Below are positions 8,119-16,208 of a DNA stretch of 64,000 bases, one piece after another (position 1 is the stretch's first letter; the number at the start of each line of letters is the position of its first letter). Both the position numbers and the translations under genes were made by a program. Source of the stretch: Candidatus Caccoplasma merdavium (GTDB lineage Bacteria > Bacteroidota > Bacteroidia > Bacteroidales > UBA11471); NCBI GenBank assembly GCA_018715595.1, contig DVLI01000010.1, positions 62,001-126,000 on the forward strand, read 5' to 3'. Below the pieces are notes generated by a model, which was not told where the DNA came from, searched no databases, and worked only from the letters and a program-made list of their open reading frames with translations.

Positions 8119-8761
8119 GGTGTATGAACCGGTTCCCGGCGTGCGTGTCGCCTTGTGGCATCTTGTCGAAGATGAGGCGACCCTCTATGCCCTTTTTCCA
8201 CCCGAATCGAGATGCCTCGGCGACGAGGCGCTGACCGGCGTGGCTCATGCCACGCGCCGCTGCGAACGCTTGGCGGCTCGTCTGTCGCTGTTGCGGCTGG
8301 GTGTGGCGGAAAAGGTCTACTATACGCCGCAAGGCAGACCCGAAATTTCCGATGAAACGGCGCATATTTCGATTTCCCATACCCGGGAATGGGTGGCCGT
8401 GGCGCTGTCGTCCCGATCGGTAGGCATCGATATAGAACGGTGGAGTGAGAGGCCGTTGCGGGCGGCGACGCGTTTCCTGTCGGAGGACGAGCGCGCCTGG
8501 GTTTCTGCGACCGATGCTCCCGCCGATGCCGCTACGTTGTTGTGGTCGGCCAAGGAGTCGATTTATAAAGTGATGGGGGCTGAGGGGGTCGATTTCTCCC
8601 GACATTTGCGCGTGGAACCGTTCGCGTATGAGCACACGTCGGCTTGCCGGCGATTTGAGGCCGAAGAATCCTTTTCCGGCACGAACGGCCGTTTTGCACT
8701 CTATTATGGCTGTTTCCCCGATTTTGTCCTGACGCTTGCGCTCGAAGGCGTGGCGGAGTAG
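8105..8761 (+). CDS. 4'-phosphopantetheinyl transferase, Sfp type
   Basis: 218 residues. Transfers phosphopantetheine from CoA to carrier proteins. The magnesium and CoA motif SVGIDIERW and the second signature WSAKESIYKV are both present with the acidic residues intact. The start ATG 8105 overlaps the gldD stop by 14 bases, so it ends the gldE-gldD-PPTase unit. Which carrier protein it serves (fatty acid ACP or another) cannot be told from the sequence. Confidence 0.88.
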   Translation: MPISKVYEPVPGVRVALWHLVEDEATLYALFPPESRCLGDEALTGVAHATRRCERLAARLSLLRLGVAEKVYYTPQGRPEISDETAHISISHTREWVAVALSSRSVGIDIERWSERPLRAATRFLSEDERAWVSATDAPADAATLLWSAKESIYKVMGAEGVDFSRHLRVEPFAYEHTSACRRFEAEESFSGTNGRFALYYGCFPDFVLTLALEGVAE

Positions 8762-8780
8762 GTGCGCCTTTTCCCGGTTT

Positions 8781-9779
8781 TCAGGCGTGGTAGGTGTGGT
8801 GGCGGCGGATAAAGTAGTCGACGACGATGTTGCGCCGACCCTCGGGCGTCTCTTTGAGGAGGTTGACGAGGGGTTGTTCCCGGTATCGCTTGCGCTCTCT
8901 GCGGAAGTGGATATGCGCCAGCCACACGGCGCGGGCGTGCTGCCATTCTCCGGCCACGATGTAGCGGGCCAGTGCAATGGTGTCGAGCAGCCGGCGTATG
9001 ATGAGCAGCCGCCGCCCCTCTTTGCGCGGCAGGTTTTTGTAGAGCATGAGCAGGTTGTTGCGGAAGTTGAGATAGGTCTTTCGCGGTTCCGTTGCCGAGA
9101 GGGTGGCTCCGCCGAGATGGTACATGCTGCTTTGCGGCACGGTGTAGATTTTATAACCCAGCAATTTCACGCGCCAGCAGAGGTCGATTTCCTCCATGTG
9201 GGCAAAGAAACTCTCGTCGAGCCCTCCGGCTTTGAGGTAGACTTCGCGGCGGATAAAGAGGCAGGCGCCGGTAGCCCAGAATATCTCGGCGGGCGTGTCG
9301 TATTGGCCTTCGTCGTTTTCGATGGAGAAAAAGATGCGTCCCCGACAGTAGGGATAGCCGTATTTGTCGAGAAATCCGCCGGCGGCTCCGGCGTATTCAA
9401 AGGCTTTTTTGTCGCGGTATGCCAGCAGTTTGGGCTGGCAGGCTCCGACATCGGGACGCGTCTCGCAGAAGTCGACGAGCGGGTTGAGCCAGCCCGGAGC
9501 GGCTTCGACGTCGGAGTTGAGCAGGACGATATAGGGGTGGGTCAGTTGTTTGACGGCCAAGTTGTATCCTCGGGCGTATCCGTGATTTTCCTTCATTTCG
9601 AGCAACACCACCTCGGGGTGATGTTCTTTGAGCCAATCGACCGAGCCGTCGGTCGAACCGTTGTCGGCCACGACCACATCGGCCAGGTCGGCCGGCGTGT
9701 GGGCGCACACCGAGGGAAGGAACTCTTTCATCAGGTTGAGCCCGTTCCAATTAAGTATGACAACAGCGACTTTTTTCAT
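8781..9779 (-). CDS. Family 2 glycosyltransferase
   Basis: 332 residues with a GT-A fold at the N-terminus: VAVVILNWNG at the start, VVVADNGSTDGSVDWL for nucleotide-sugar binding, a DXD-like LNSDVEAAPGW and a later EEIDLCWRVKLLGYKI motif typical of rhamnosyl- or related surface-glycan transferases. No clear membrane span is visible. It lies 9 bases downstream of the lipid A acyltransferase gene on the same strand, so a role in lipopolysaccharide or other envelope glycan is likely; donor and acceptor sugars are unknown. It converges on the PPTase gene with only 19 bases between stops. Confidence 0.9.
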   Translation of the reverse strand: MKKVAVVILNWNGLNLMKEFLPSVCAHTPADLADVVVADNGSTDGSVDWLKEHHPEVVLLEMKENHGYARGYNLAVKQLTHPYIVLLNSDVEAAPGWLNPLVDFCETRPDVGACQPKLLAYRDKKAFEYAGAAGGFLDKYGYPYCRGRIFFSIENDEGQYDTPAEIFWATGACLFIRREVYLKAGGLDESFFAHMEEIDLCWRVKLLGYKIYTVPQSSMYHLGGATLSATEPRKTYLNFRNNLLMLYKNLPRKEGRRLLIIRRLLDTIALARYIVAGEWQHARAVWLAHIHFRRERKRYREQPLVNLLKETPEGRRNIVVDYFIRRHHTYHA

Positions 9780-9788
9780 AAATCAAAA

Positions 9789-10685
9789 TTATAGGCGACG
9801 GTGTTTCCATCGGTTATGGGTCCACAACCAATATTCGGGAGCCCGCCGTATGGTCTCTTCCATGAGGGCCATGTAGCGGTCGGTGATTTCGAAATCGGGG
9901 CAGGAACGCGGGTCGAGTTCGATTTTTCTTATCGTGGCGCGGTAGTAGCCCCGTTTTATCTTTTCTACGTCGAAATACATGACGGCCATGTCGAGTTTCT
10001 TGGCGATGGTCTCTCCGCCGGTGAGTACGGGGGTGTCTTGGTTGAGAAAGGTTATCCAGTGATGGATATTGGCCGGCGACGGGGTCTGGTCGGCGATGAA
10101 TCCGGTTCCCGATTGTTTTCCCGAGGCTCTTACCGTGAGAAGGTCGCGCAAGGTGTTGGCCTTGGGTATGCAGGTAAGCCCGAAACGGGAGCGGATTTTC
10201 AGGAACAGACGGTCGAACCATTTGTTTTTCAGCGGCCGGTAGATCTGTCCCAGGCGGGCGTTGGGCGTGTCTATCCATAGCGAGATGGAGGAGATGTATT
10301 CCCAGTTGCCGTAGTGGCCCAGCATCATGATGACCGACCGTCCGCTGTTGAGTTCCGATTCGAGCAACTCCGAGTCGACAAACTGCATGCGGCGGCGCAT
10401 CTGCTTGTCGGAGATGTGCAGCAGCTTGATGGTCTCGAAAAAGTAGTCGCAGAAATGCCGGTAAAATCGTCGCTCGATGTGACGGCGGTATGACTCGCTC
10501 TCTTGCGGGAAGGCGTTCCTGAGGTTGCGGCGCACGACGTGGCGACGGTATCGCACGATGTGGTATACCAGCAGGTAGAGCAGGTCGGAGAAAAGGAAGA
10601 GTACCCGCAACGGCAGATACGCCACGGCGTGGAGGGTGAGTCCGAGGGGCGCGAGGAGAATGTTTTGCAGGGTCTCTTTTTTCAT
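9789..10685 (-). CDS. Lipid A biosynthesis acyltransferase, LpxL/HtrB family
   Basis: 298 residues. An N-terminal hydrophobic anchor (~10-40) is followed by the LPLAT catalytic motif H-x4-E/D seen as GHYGNWEY near residue 123, then an acceptor region GQIYRPLKNKWFD and a late FIADQTPSP segment. The family adds secondary acyl chains to lipid A at the inner membrane. Bacteroidota usually have one such enzyme, giving penta-acylated lipid A. The gene begins 3 bases after the mtaB stop and is followed by a glycosyltransferase, an arrangement consistent with one operon. Confidence 0.9.
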   Translation of the reverse strand: MKKETLQNILLAPLGLTLHAVAYLPLRVLFLFSDLLYLLVYHIVRYRRHVVRRNLRNAFPQESESYRRHIERRFYRHFCDYFFETIKLLHISDKQMRRRMQFVDSELLESELNSGRSVIMMLGHYGNWEYISSISLWIDTPNARLGQIYRPLKNKWFDRLFLKIRSRFGLTCIPKANTLRDLLTVRASGKQSGTGFIADQTPSPANIHHWITFLNQDTPVLTGGETIAKKLDMAVMYFDVEKIKRGYYRATIRKIELDPRSCPDFEITDRYMALMEETIRRAPEYWLWTHNRWKHRRL

Positions 10686-10688
10686 GGC

Positions 10689-12014
10689 TTACAAGAGTTG
10701 AGCGTGTAGGGCGGGAATGTCGTTTTTTTCGATGAAATCGCCCAATTTGACGTTGCGTACCGTATTGACGAGTGCCTTGTCGTAGGGGAGTTCTATGCGC
10801 ACATAGTTGTCGGTGAACCCGTGCATGGGGGCGTTCTTGGCCGGGTGCTCAAAGAGCACGGGGCGTACCTTTCCCCGCTGTGAGGCGTAGAAGTCGTGCA
10901 GTTTCCGCTCCGATATTTCGAGAATCCGTCGGCAACGGTCGTGGCGTGTTTCCTGCGGGACAATGGGCTCGATTTTCAGGGCTTGGGTTCCCGGCCGTTC
11001 GGAGTAGGTGAAAACGTGCAGTTGCGAGATGTCGAGGCTGTCGACAAAGCGGGCCGACTCTTCGAAGCGTTCGTCGGTCTCGCCGCGCATGCCCACGATG
11101 AGGTCTACGCCGATGAAGGCGTCGGGCATTACCCGCTTGATGTGCTCGATGCGTCGGGCGAAGAGCCCGGTGTCGTAGCGGCGGCGCATGAGGTGCAGCA
11201 CTTCATCGCTGCCCGATTGCAGGGGTATGTGGAAGTGGGGCGCGAAATGTTTCGATGCGGCGACGAAGTCGATGATTTCGTCGGTCAGCAGGTTGGGCTC
11301 TATCGAGGAGATGCGGTAGCGGTCGATGCCTTCGACCTTTTCGAGTTCCTTCACGAGCTCAAAAAAGGTCTCCCCCGTCGTCTTGCCGAAGTCGCCGATG
11401 TTCACGCCCGTCAGGACAATCTCGTGCCCTCCCTCGCGTGCCACGCCGCGTGCCTGCTCCACGAGGTCGGCGATGCGGCCGTTGCGGCTGCGCCCACGGG
11501 CAAACGGTATCGTGCAATAGGAGCAGAAATAGTCGCAGCCGTCTTGCACTTTGAGGAAATAGCGGGTGCGGTCGCCCCGGGAGCACGACGGGGCGAAGGT
11601 ATTGATTTCGGGACTGGGGGTGGTGAATATCCGGTGAGCCTCGTCGGGGTTTTGCAGCCGGTCGATATAGCGGGCTATCTCGCCTTTTTCTCCGGCGCCA
11701 AGTACCATGTCGACGCCCGGAATGCGGACTATTTCATCGGGTTTCAACTGGGCATAGCAGCCGGTGACGATGATGTGCGCGCCGGGGTGTTGGCGGGCGA
11801 TGCGGCGAATGGCTTGCCGGCATTTCTTGTCGGCCAGCTCGGTCACCGAGCAGGTGTTGATGATGCAAAGGTCGGCCTTTTCGCCGTTGCGGGCACGGCG
11901 TATGCCTTTCGCTTCGAGCGTGCGTCCTATGGTCGAGGTCTCGGCAAAATTGAGTTTGCACCCCAACGTGTAGTAGGCGGCGGTCTGAGGCCCGAACGTT
12001 TGACTGTCTATCAT
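10689..12014 (-). CDS. mtaB: tRNA t6A37 methylthiotransferase
   Basis: 441-residue radical-SAM methylthiotransferase that converts t6A to ms2t6A at position 37 of ANN-decoding tRNAs. The N-terminal MTTase domain begins YTLGCKLNFAET with the first cluster Cys, with further Cys in IINTCSV and VTGCYAQ. The radical-SAM cluster motif is CDYFCSYCTIPFARGRSR near residue 160, and a TRAM-like C-terminal region follows. Subfamily choice over RimO or MiaB rests on the CKLNFAET start and overall length. It heads a minus-strand group with the acyltransferase and glycosyltransferase. Confidence 0.9.
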   Translation of the reverse strand: MIDSQTFGPQTAAYYTLGCKLNFAETSTIGRTLEAKGIRRARNGEKADLCIINTCSVTELADKKCRQAIRRIARQHPGAHIIVTGCYAQLKPDEIVRIPGVDMVLGAGEKGEIARYIDRLQNPDEAHRIFTTPSPEINTFAPSCSRGDRTRYFLKVQDGCDYFCSYCTIPFARGRSRNGRIADLVEQARGVAREGGHEIVLTGVNIGDFGKTTGETFFELVKELEKVEGIDRYRISSIEPNLLTDEIIDFVAASKHFAPHFHIPLQSGSDEVLHLMRRRYDTGLFARRIEHIKRVMPDAFIGVDLIVGMRGETDERFEESARFVDSLDISQLHVFTYSERPGTQALKIEPIVPQETRHDRCRRILEISERKLHDFYASQRGKVRPVLFEHPAKNAPMHGFTDNYVRIELPYDKALVNTVRNVKLGDFIEKNDIPALHAQLL

Positions 12015-12042
12015 CGGTTTGGTATGAATGAGGTTTCCCGAT

Positions 12043-12051
12043 ACAAAAATA
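12043..12051 (-). promoter_or_regulatory. -7-like box upstream of mtaB
   Basis: On the minus strand the sequence reads TATTTTTGT, fitting TAnnTTTG, 29 bases before the start codon. No clear -33 element is seen. Confidence 0.35.
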
Positions 12052-12122
12052 GCGATTTTGCCGGTAAATGGCGGCCATTTAAGGCTACTTTCTTATTATT
12101 TAACCCGTATGGGCGATTTTTG

Positions 12123-12153
12123 CCGGCGGTTCCGGGAGAAACAGAACCGCCGG
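12123..12153. other. Stem-loop downstream of the GH43 gene
   Basis: A perfect 10-base-pair stem (12123-12132 with 12144-12153) and an 11-base loop lie 17 bases beyond the GH43 stop. On the minus strand no T run follows, so it may be an RNA-stabilising hairpin and not an intrinsic terminator. Confidence 0.45.
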
Positions 12154-12170
12154 GTTTGATGGTGGAAAAA

Positions 12171-13232
12171 TTATCGCGTTTCTCCCGAGATGGTGCGTAT
12201 GGTGCCGTTGGGGTTGTATTGCAACTCGCACACCTTCATGCTGCGCAGGTGGGAGTGGCCGCCCGAGGGGGTGCTGTCGTGGAAGAAAAGGTACCATTTG
12301 CCCTTGTACGGGCATATCGAGTGGTGGGTGGTCCAGCCCATGACGGGGGTGAGAATGACCCCGGCGTAGGTAAACGGCCCGTAGGGGTTGTCGCCGATGG
12401 CGTAGCAGAGCATGTGGGTCGTCCCGGTGGAGTAGGAGAAATAGTACTTCCCGTTGTACTTGTGCACCCAGGCCGCTTCGAAGAAACGGTGCGGGTCGCC
12501 GTTTTTCAAGGGATTGCCTTCGGCGTCGAGAATCACGACGGGGCGGGGTGCTTCGGCAAATTCGAGCATGTCGTCGCTGAGGCGAGCCACGCGGGCGGGC
12601 AGTGCCTCTTCGTCGTCGCCCGGTATGGTGCCGCACTCGATGGCCTTGTTGTCGCGGTATCGTTGCAGTTGGCCGCCTTGCAGCCCGCCGAAGTAGATGT
12701 AGTAGTTGCCGTTGTCTTCAAGCACGGCCGGGTCGATGCTGTAACTGCCGCGCATGGGGTGGGGCTGCGGCTTGAAGGGCCCGTAGGGCTTGTCGCTGGT
12801 GGCTACGCCGAGGCGGAAGATGTCGTTCTGGTCTTTGGCGGGAAAGTACATGTAGTATTTGCCGTCTTTCTCGGCCACGTCGCACGCCCAAAGTTGCCGG
12901 CCGGCCCAGGGAATCTCTTCGAGCGAAAGCACGACGCCGTGGTCGGTTACCTTGCCCTTCTCGGGGTCTTTGGTGGAGAATACATGGTAGTCGCGCATGT
13001 TGAAGTGGTTGCCGTCGGTGGGGTCGGTAACGCCCGACTCCCAGTCGTGCGAGGGGTAGATATAGACCTTGCCCTCGAAGACGTGAGCCGACGGGTCGGC
13101 CATGTAGTCGTCGGGGAAGAGGTAACGTGCCGGGGTGTTGAGCGGTGCATGGTCGCTTTTTTCTTGCGCCGGGGCGTACGTCAGGGAGGCGGCTGCCGCC
13201 AGCATGACGGCCAGTGTGCGTGCGTGTTTCAT
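12171..13232 (-). CDS. Secreted glycoside hydrolase family 43 protein
   Basis: 353 residues from the chosen ATG (complement of 13230-13232), which opens a signal peptide ending near YAPAQ. A five-bladed propeller of GH43 type follows. The general-base Asp is in DDYMADPSAHVF, the pKa-tuning Asp in YSIDPAVLED and the general-acid Glu in HRFFEAAWVH, so the catalytic triad looks complete. Repeated YYIYF/YYFSYS strands mark the blades. GH43 enzymes are beta-xylosidases, arabinofuranosidases and relatives; the exact substrate cannot be read. No SusC/SusD pair or other carbohydrate genes are adjacent, so it is outside a visible polysaccharide utilisation locus. The frame stays open upstream of 13232, but the promoter lies inside that extension. 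Confidence 0.9.
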   Translation of the reverse strand: MKHARTLAVMLAAAASLTYAPAQEKSDHAPLNTPARYLFPDDYMADPSAHVFEGKVYIYPSHDWESGVTDPTDGNHFNMRDYHVFSTKDPEKGKVTDHGVVLSLEEIPWAGRQLWACDVAEKDGKYYMYFPAKDQNDIFRLGVATSDKPYGPFKPQPHPMRGSYSIDPAVLEDNGNYYIYFGGLQGGQLQRYRDNKAIECGTIPGDDEEALPARVARLSDDMLEFAEAPRPVVILDAEGNPLKNGDPHRFFEAAWVHKYNGKYYFSYSTGTTHMLCYAIGDNPYGPFTYAGVILTPVMGWTTHHSICPYKGKWYLFFHDSTPSGGHSHLRSMKVCELQYNPNGTIRTISGETR

Positions 13233-13257
13233 GTCATGAAAAGTTTTTTTGTTTTTT

Positions 13258-13290
13258 ACAAAGATAGCATATCCTCGGGGGTTGACCAAA
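13258..13290 (-). promoter_or_regulatory. Promoter of the GH43 gene
   Basis: On the minus strand TTTG (complement of 13287-13290) is followed after exactly 20 bases by TATCTTTGT (complement of 13258-13266). This is a full match to the Bacteroides consensus and fixes the GH43 start at 13232. Confidence 0.72.
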
Positions 13291-13509
13291 TTTTGACCGC
13301 TTTTCCCCTTCTGCTTTTGGGGGAAGCTCCGGCCGTGTCGTCGCGGATTGCTGCCCGGGCGGGTGCCTGGTCTCGATAAGTGATGGGGCGAATGTGGATT
13401 TTTGTTTTTCTCCCTTTGTCGGACGAGGAGAAGCCTTCTTTTTTTTCCTCTCTTTTCAGAAAAGAGGCGGCGGTTCGGCAGCGTCAAAAGCAGAAAACTT
13501 CGTTTTCCT

Positions 13510-13541
13510 TTTGTCTCTGCGCTCACCTTTCGCTATCTTTG
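13510..13541 (+). promoter_or_regulatory. Promoter of the L,D-transpeptidase-like gene
   Basis: TTTG at 13510-13513, 20 bases, then TATCTTTG at 13534-13541. Predicted start of transcription is near 13548, which supports the ATG at 13590 over upstream in-frame codons. The 357-base gap 13233-13589 otherwise holds only the divergent GH43 promoter; I see nothing else in it. Confidence 0.72.
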
Positions 13542-13589
13542 AGGGAATTATTTGAGTACTTGACAGGTTGGTTCCTTATCCCATTTATC

Positions 13590-14273
13590 ATGTGGCATGT
13601 TGATTTACGGAAATGCGCACTCTCGTGCATGAATTGGCTGCTGGCACAGTGGCGTATTGTCTTGGGCGTGGGCGTCCTCTTTTTCCTGGGCGTTGTCGTC
13701 TGTGTGGCGATAGGCCGTTCAGAGCCGGCCGACCTCGGTGATAGGGCCGAGGAGGCGCTGGCCTATTGCAAGAAATACGGTTACAGTCGCGATTATTGCG
13801 TGCTGGTCGATTATGGCCGCCATTCGGGAAAGCCCCGTTTCTTCCTTTGGGATTTCAAGCGGGGAGAGGTGGTCGCCAAGAGCCTTTGTGCGCACGGGTA
13901 CGGGAAAGGAAGTACGGCCGGCAATCCGGTGTTCAGCAACGAGTACGGCAGTTTCTGCTCCTCTTTGGGCCATTACAGGATTGGCGGGGAGAAGACCATG
14001 TCGAAGCCTCGGGGGCGAAAGGCTCTTGTCCTCTACGGGAAAGACAAGAGCAACAGCAACGCCCTGCGCCGCGGCATATTGATACACCCGGTGTATCTGC
14101 CCACCTTCTCGATTTATCCCTTCATGATACCGGTCAAGGTGCATGACTTGGGACTGTATAAGATTCGCCCGTACAGCGAAGGTTGCGTGACGATACCTTT
14201 CGAGACCTATAAAACGGTGGCGAAGGTGATAAAGGCCCAAAGCAAACCGGTGATGATGTGGGTCTACGAGTGA
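13590..14273 (+). CDS. Murein L,D-transpeptidase catalytic domain (YkuD_2) family protein
   Basis: 227 residues from ATG 13590. One N-terminal membrane segment (RIVLGVGVLFFLGVVVCVAI, about residues 23-42) anchors it, with the rest in the periplasm. The catalytic region shows a conserved His in GILIHPVYLPTF and the Ser-x-Gly-Cys type nucleophile in YSEGCVTIP. Before these lies YCVLVDYGRHSGKPRFFLWD, the usual first strands of the family. L,D-transpeptidases crosslink peptidoglycan through the meso-DAP side chain or attach proteins to it; this branch is common in Bacteroidota and poorly characterised. It is a single-gene unit with its own promoter. Confidence 0.82.
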   Translation: MWHVDLRKCALSCMNWLLAQWRIVLGVGVLFFLGVVVCVAIGRSEPADLGDRAEEALAYCKKYGYSRDYCVLVDYGRHSGKPRFFLWDFKRGEVVAKSLCAHGYGKGSTAGNPVFSNEYGSFCSSLGHYRIGGEKTMSKPRGRKALVLYGKDKSNSNALRRGILIHPVYLPTFSIYPFMIPVKVHDLGLYKIRPYSEGCVTIPFETYKTVAKVIKAQSKPVMMWVYE

Positions 14274-14443
14274 GGCCTCCGGGCAACCGTCCGATGGAGA
14301 GACACCGCGCGATTGCCGCCCGGTACTGGGTTGCCGGGGAAATTCCTTTGCGCGAGACCTTCCGACTGTCTCGCCCTACCGTCAAAAGGGTTGATTTCCT
14401 TTACCTTCTTTGCCTTTATAAGGATAATTTGCCATTTATTTCA

Positions 14444-14452
14444 TATCTTTGC
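14444..14452 (+). promoter_or_regulatory. -7 box of the acyl-CoA ligase gene
   Basis: TATCTTTGC, a perfect TAnnTTTGC, lies 22 bases before ATG 14475. A -33 element at the usual spacing is weak. It supports the start at 14475 over an upstream in-frame codon at 14313. Confidence 0.5.
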
Positions 14453-14474
14453 AGGAAATATAAAAGACTCCCCT

Positions 14475-16157
14475 ATGATTGACGAGAATTTCATTAAAAT
14501 CTACGAGAAGAGTTTCAAAGAGAATTGGTCGTTGCCGGCATTGACCGACTATAACAGCCGAGAGACATTTACCTATGGCGACATGGCCCGCCAGATTGCG
14601 CGCATTCATTTGTTGCTGCGTCATTGCCAGATACGCCGTGGAGACAAGATTGCTCTTATCGGCCGCAATACCCCACGGTGGGTGATGGCCTTCTTTGCCT
14701 CGGTGACCTATGGAGCCATTATCGTTCCCATCTTGCAGGATTTCAATCCCAACGATGTGCATCACATCATCAATCACTCCGATGCCGTGCTCCTCTTTTC
14801 GGGAAGTCTCGCCTGGGAACACATCGAGATGGAAAAGCTCAGCCAGGTAAGGGGCGTTATTTCGCTCGATGATTACAGTTGCCTCGACCAGCGCGACGGT
14901 GAGGACATCATGCAATATCTTGCCGACATCGACCAACATTTCGAGGAGACTTATCCCAATGGATTTACAGCGAATGATATTAAATATGCCGAGCTCGATA
15001 ACGACAAGGTGTGCCTCATCAATTATACCTCGGGCACGACGGGATTCAGCAAGGGCGTGATGCTCACGGGTAACAATCTGGCCGGGAACACCTGCTTCGG
15101 AATGCAGTCGAAGCTGCATTACAAAGGAAGCAAATGCTTGTCGTTCCTGCCGTTGGCTCATGCCTATGGCTGTGCTTTCGACTTGCTCACCCCGCTGGCC
15201 GTAGGTACGCATGTCACTCTGTTGGGAAAGATACCTTCCCCCAAAATCCTGCTCAAAGCTCTCGAAGAGGTGAAGCCCAACCTGATTATCTGCGTGCCAC
15301 TGATTCTCGAAAAAATCTACCGCAAACAGATATTGCCGCTGCTCAACAAGCGTACGATGCGCTGGGCGCTTTCGCTCCCGGTCATCGACAGCCGCATCTA
15401 CGGGCAGGTGTGCAAGAAACTGGTCGATGCCTTCGGCGGCCGTTTCGAACAGGTCATCGTGGGAGGCGCCCCGCTCAATGCCGAGGTCGAGGCTTTCCTG
15501 CATAAAATCAATTTCCCCTTCACCGTGGGGTATGGCATGACCGAGTGTGCCCCGCTTATCAGTTACACGCATTGGAAGGAGTTCGTGCCCCGTTCGTCGG
15601 GGAGAATCTTGCCGGGCATCATGGAGGTGAAAATCGATTCGTCCGACCCGCAACTCATTCCCGGAGAAATCTGTGTGCGGGGCGAGAACGTGATGAAAGG
15701 TTATTACAAAAACGAAGAGGCCACCGAAAAAGTTCTTGTCGACGGTTGGCTCCACACCGGCGACATGGGTACCGTGGGAGAAGACGGAACCATTTTCATC
15801 AAAGGACGTTATAAAACCATGATACTCGGTGCCAACGGACAGAATATCTATCCCGAGGAAATCGAGTCGAAACTCAATAACATGCCGTTTGTCATGGAGA
15901 GCCTCGTCATCGAGAAGGAGGGCAAGCTCGTGGCGCTTGTATATCCCGATTTCGAAGCCATCGATACCTACGGGCTCACCAACGACGACCTCCCCGTAGC
16001 TATGGAAGAGGTGCGGCGCAATCTCAACAAGGAGGTGGCTCCGTATGAAAACATCGCCCATATCTACATCTACCAGTCGGAGTTTGAAAAAACCCCCAAG
16101 CGCAGCATCAAACGCTACCTTTACACCAATTTCACTCCGCTGCCCAACCAACAATAG
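14475..16157 (+). CDS. Long-chain fatty acid--CoA ligase (AMP-binding enzyme)
   Basis: 560 residues. The adenylate-forming P-loop is at LINYTSGTTGFSKGVMLTG, the second core motif at GYGMTECAPLISY, and the hinge/ATP motif at HTGDMGTVGEDG followed by KGRYKTMILGANGQNIYPEE. These place it in the acyl-CoA synthetase family with the long-chain FadD-like branch common in Bacteroidota. It activates free fatty acids to acyl-AMP then acyl-CoA in the cytoplasm. An acyl-ACP synthetase role is also possible. It is 51 bases upstream of gpmI on the same strand. Confidence 0.9.
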   Translation: MIDENFIKIYEKSFKENWSLPALTDYNSRETFTYGDMARQIARIHLLLRHCQIRRGDKIALIGRNTPRWVMAFFASVTYGAIIVPILQDFNPNDVHHIINHSDAVLLFSGSLAWEHIEMEKLSQVRGVISLDDYSCLDQRDGEDIMQYLADIDQHFEETYPNGFTANDIKYAELDNDKVCLINYTSGTTGFSKGVMLTGNNLAGNTCFGMQSKLHYKGSKCLSFLPLAHAYGCAFDLLTPLAVGTHVTLLGKIPSPKILLKALEEVKPNLIICVPLILEKIYRKQILPLLNKRTMRWALSLPVIDSRIYGQVCKKLVDAFGGRFEQVIVGGAPLNAEVEAFLHKINFPFTVGYGMTECAPLISYTHWKEFVPRSSGRILPGIMEVKIDSSDPQLIPGEICVRGENVMKGYYKNEEATEKVLVDGWLHTGDMGTVGEDGTIFIKGRYKTMILGANGQNIYPEEIESKLNNMPFVMESLVIEKEGKLVALVYPDFEAIDTYGLTNDDLPVAMEEVRRNLNKEVAPYENIAHIYIYQSEFEKTPKRSIKRYLYTNFTPLPNQQ

Positions 16158-16208
16158 AAACAACGACACAAATACCTGGTAAAAAAGATACATAAAAAGA
16201 TTACTGCA

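Noticed and set aside
10896..13379. An 827-codon plus-strand open frame opposite mtaB and the GH43 gene
   Set aside because: Covers two unrelated minus-strand genes with complete catalytic motifs; its own translation shows no family pattern.
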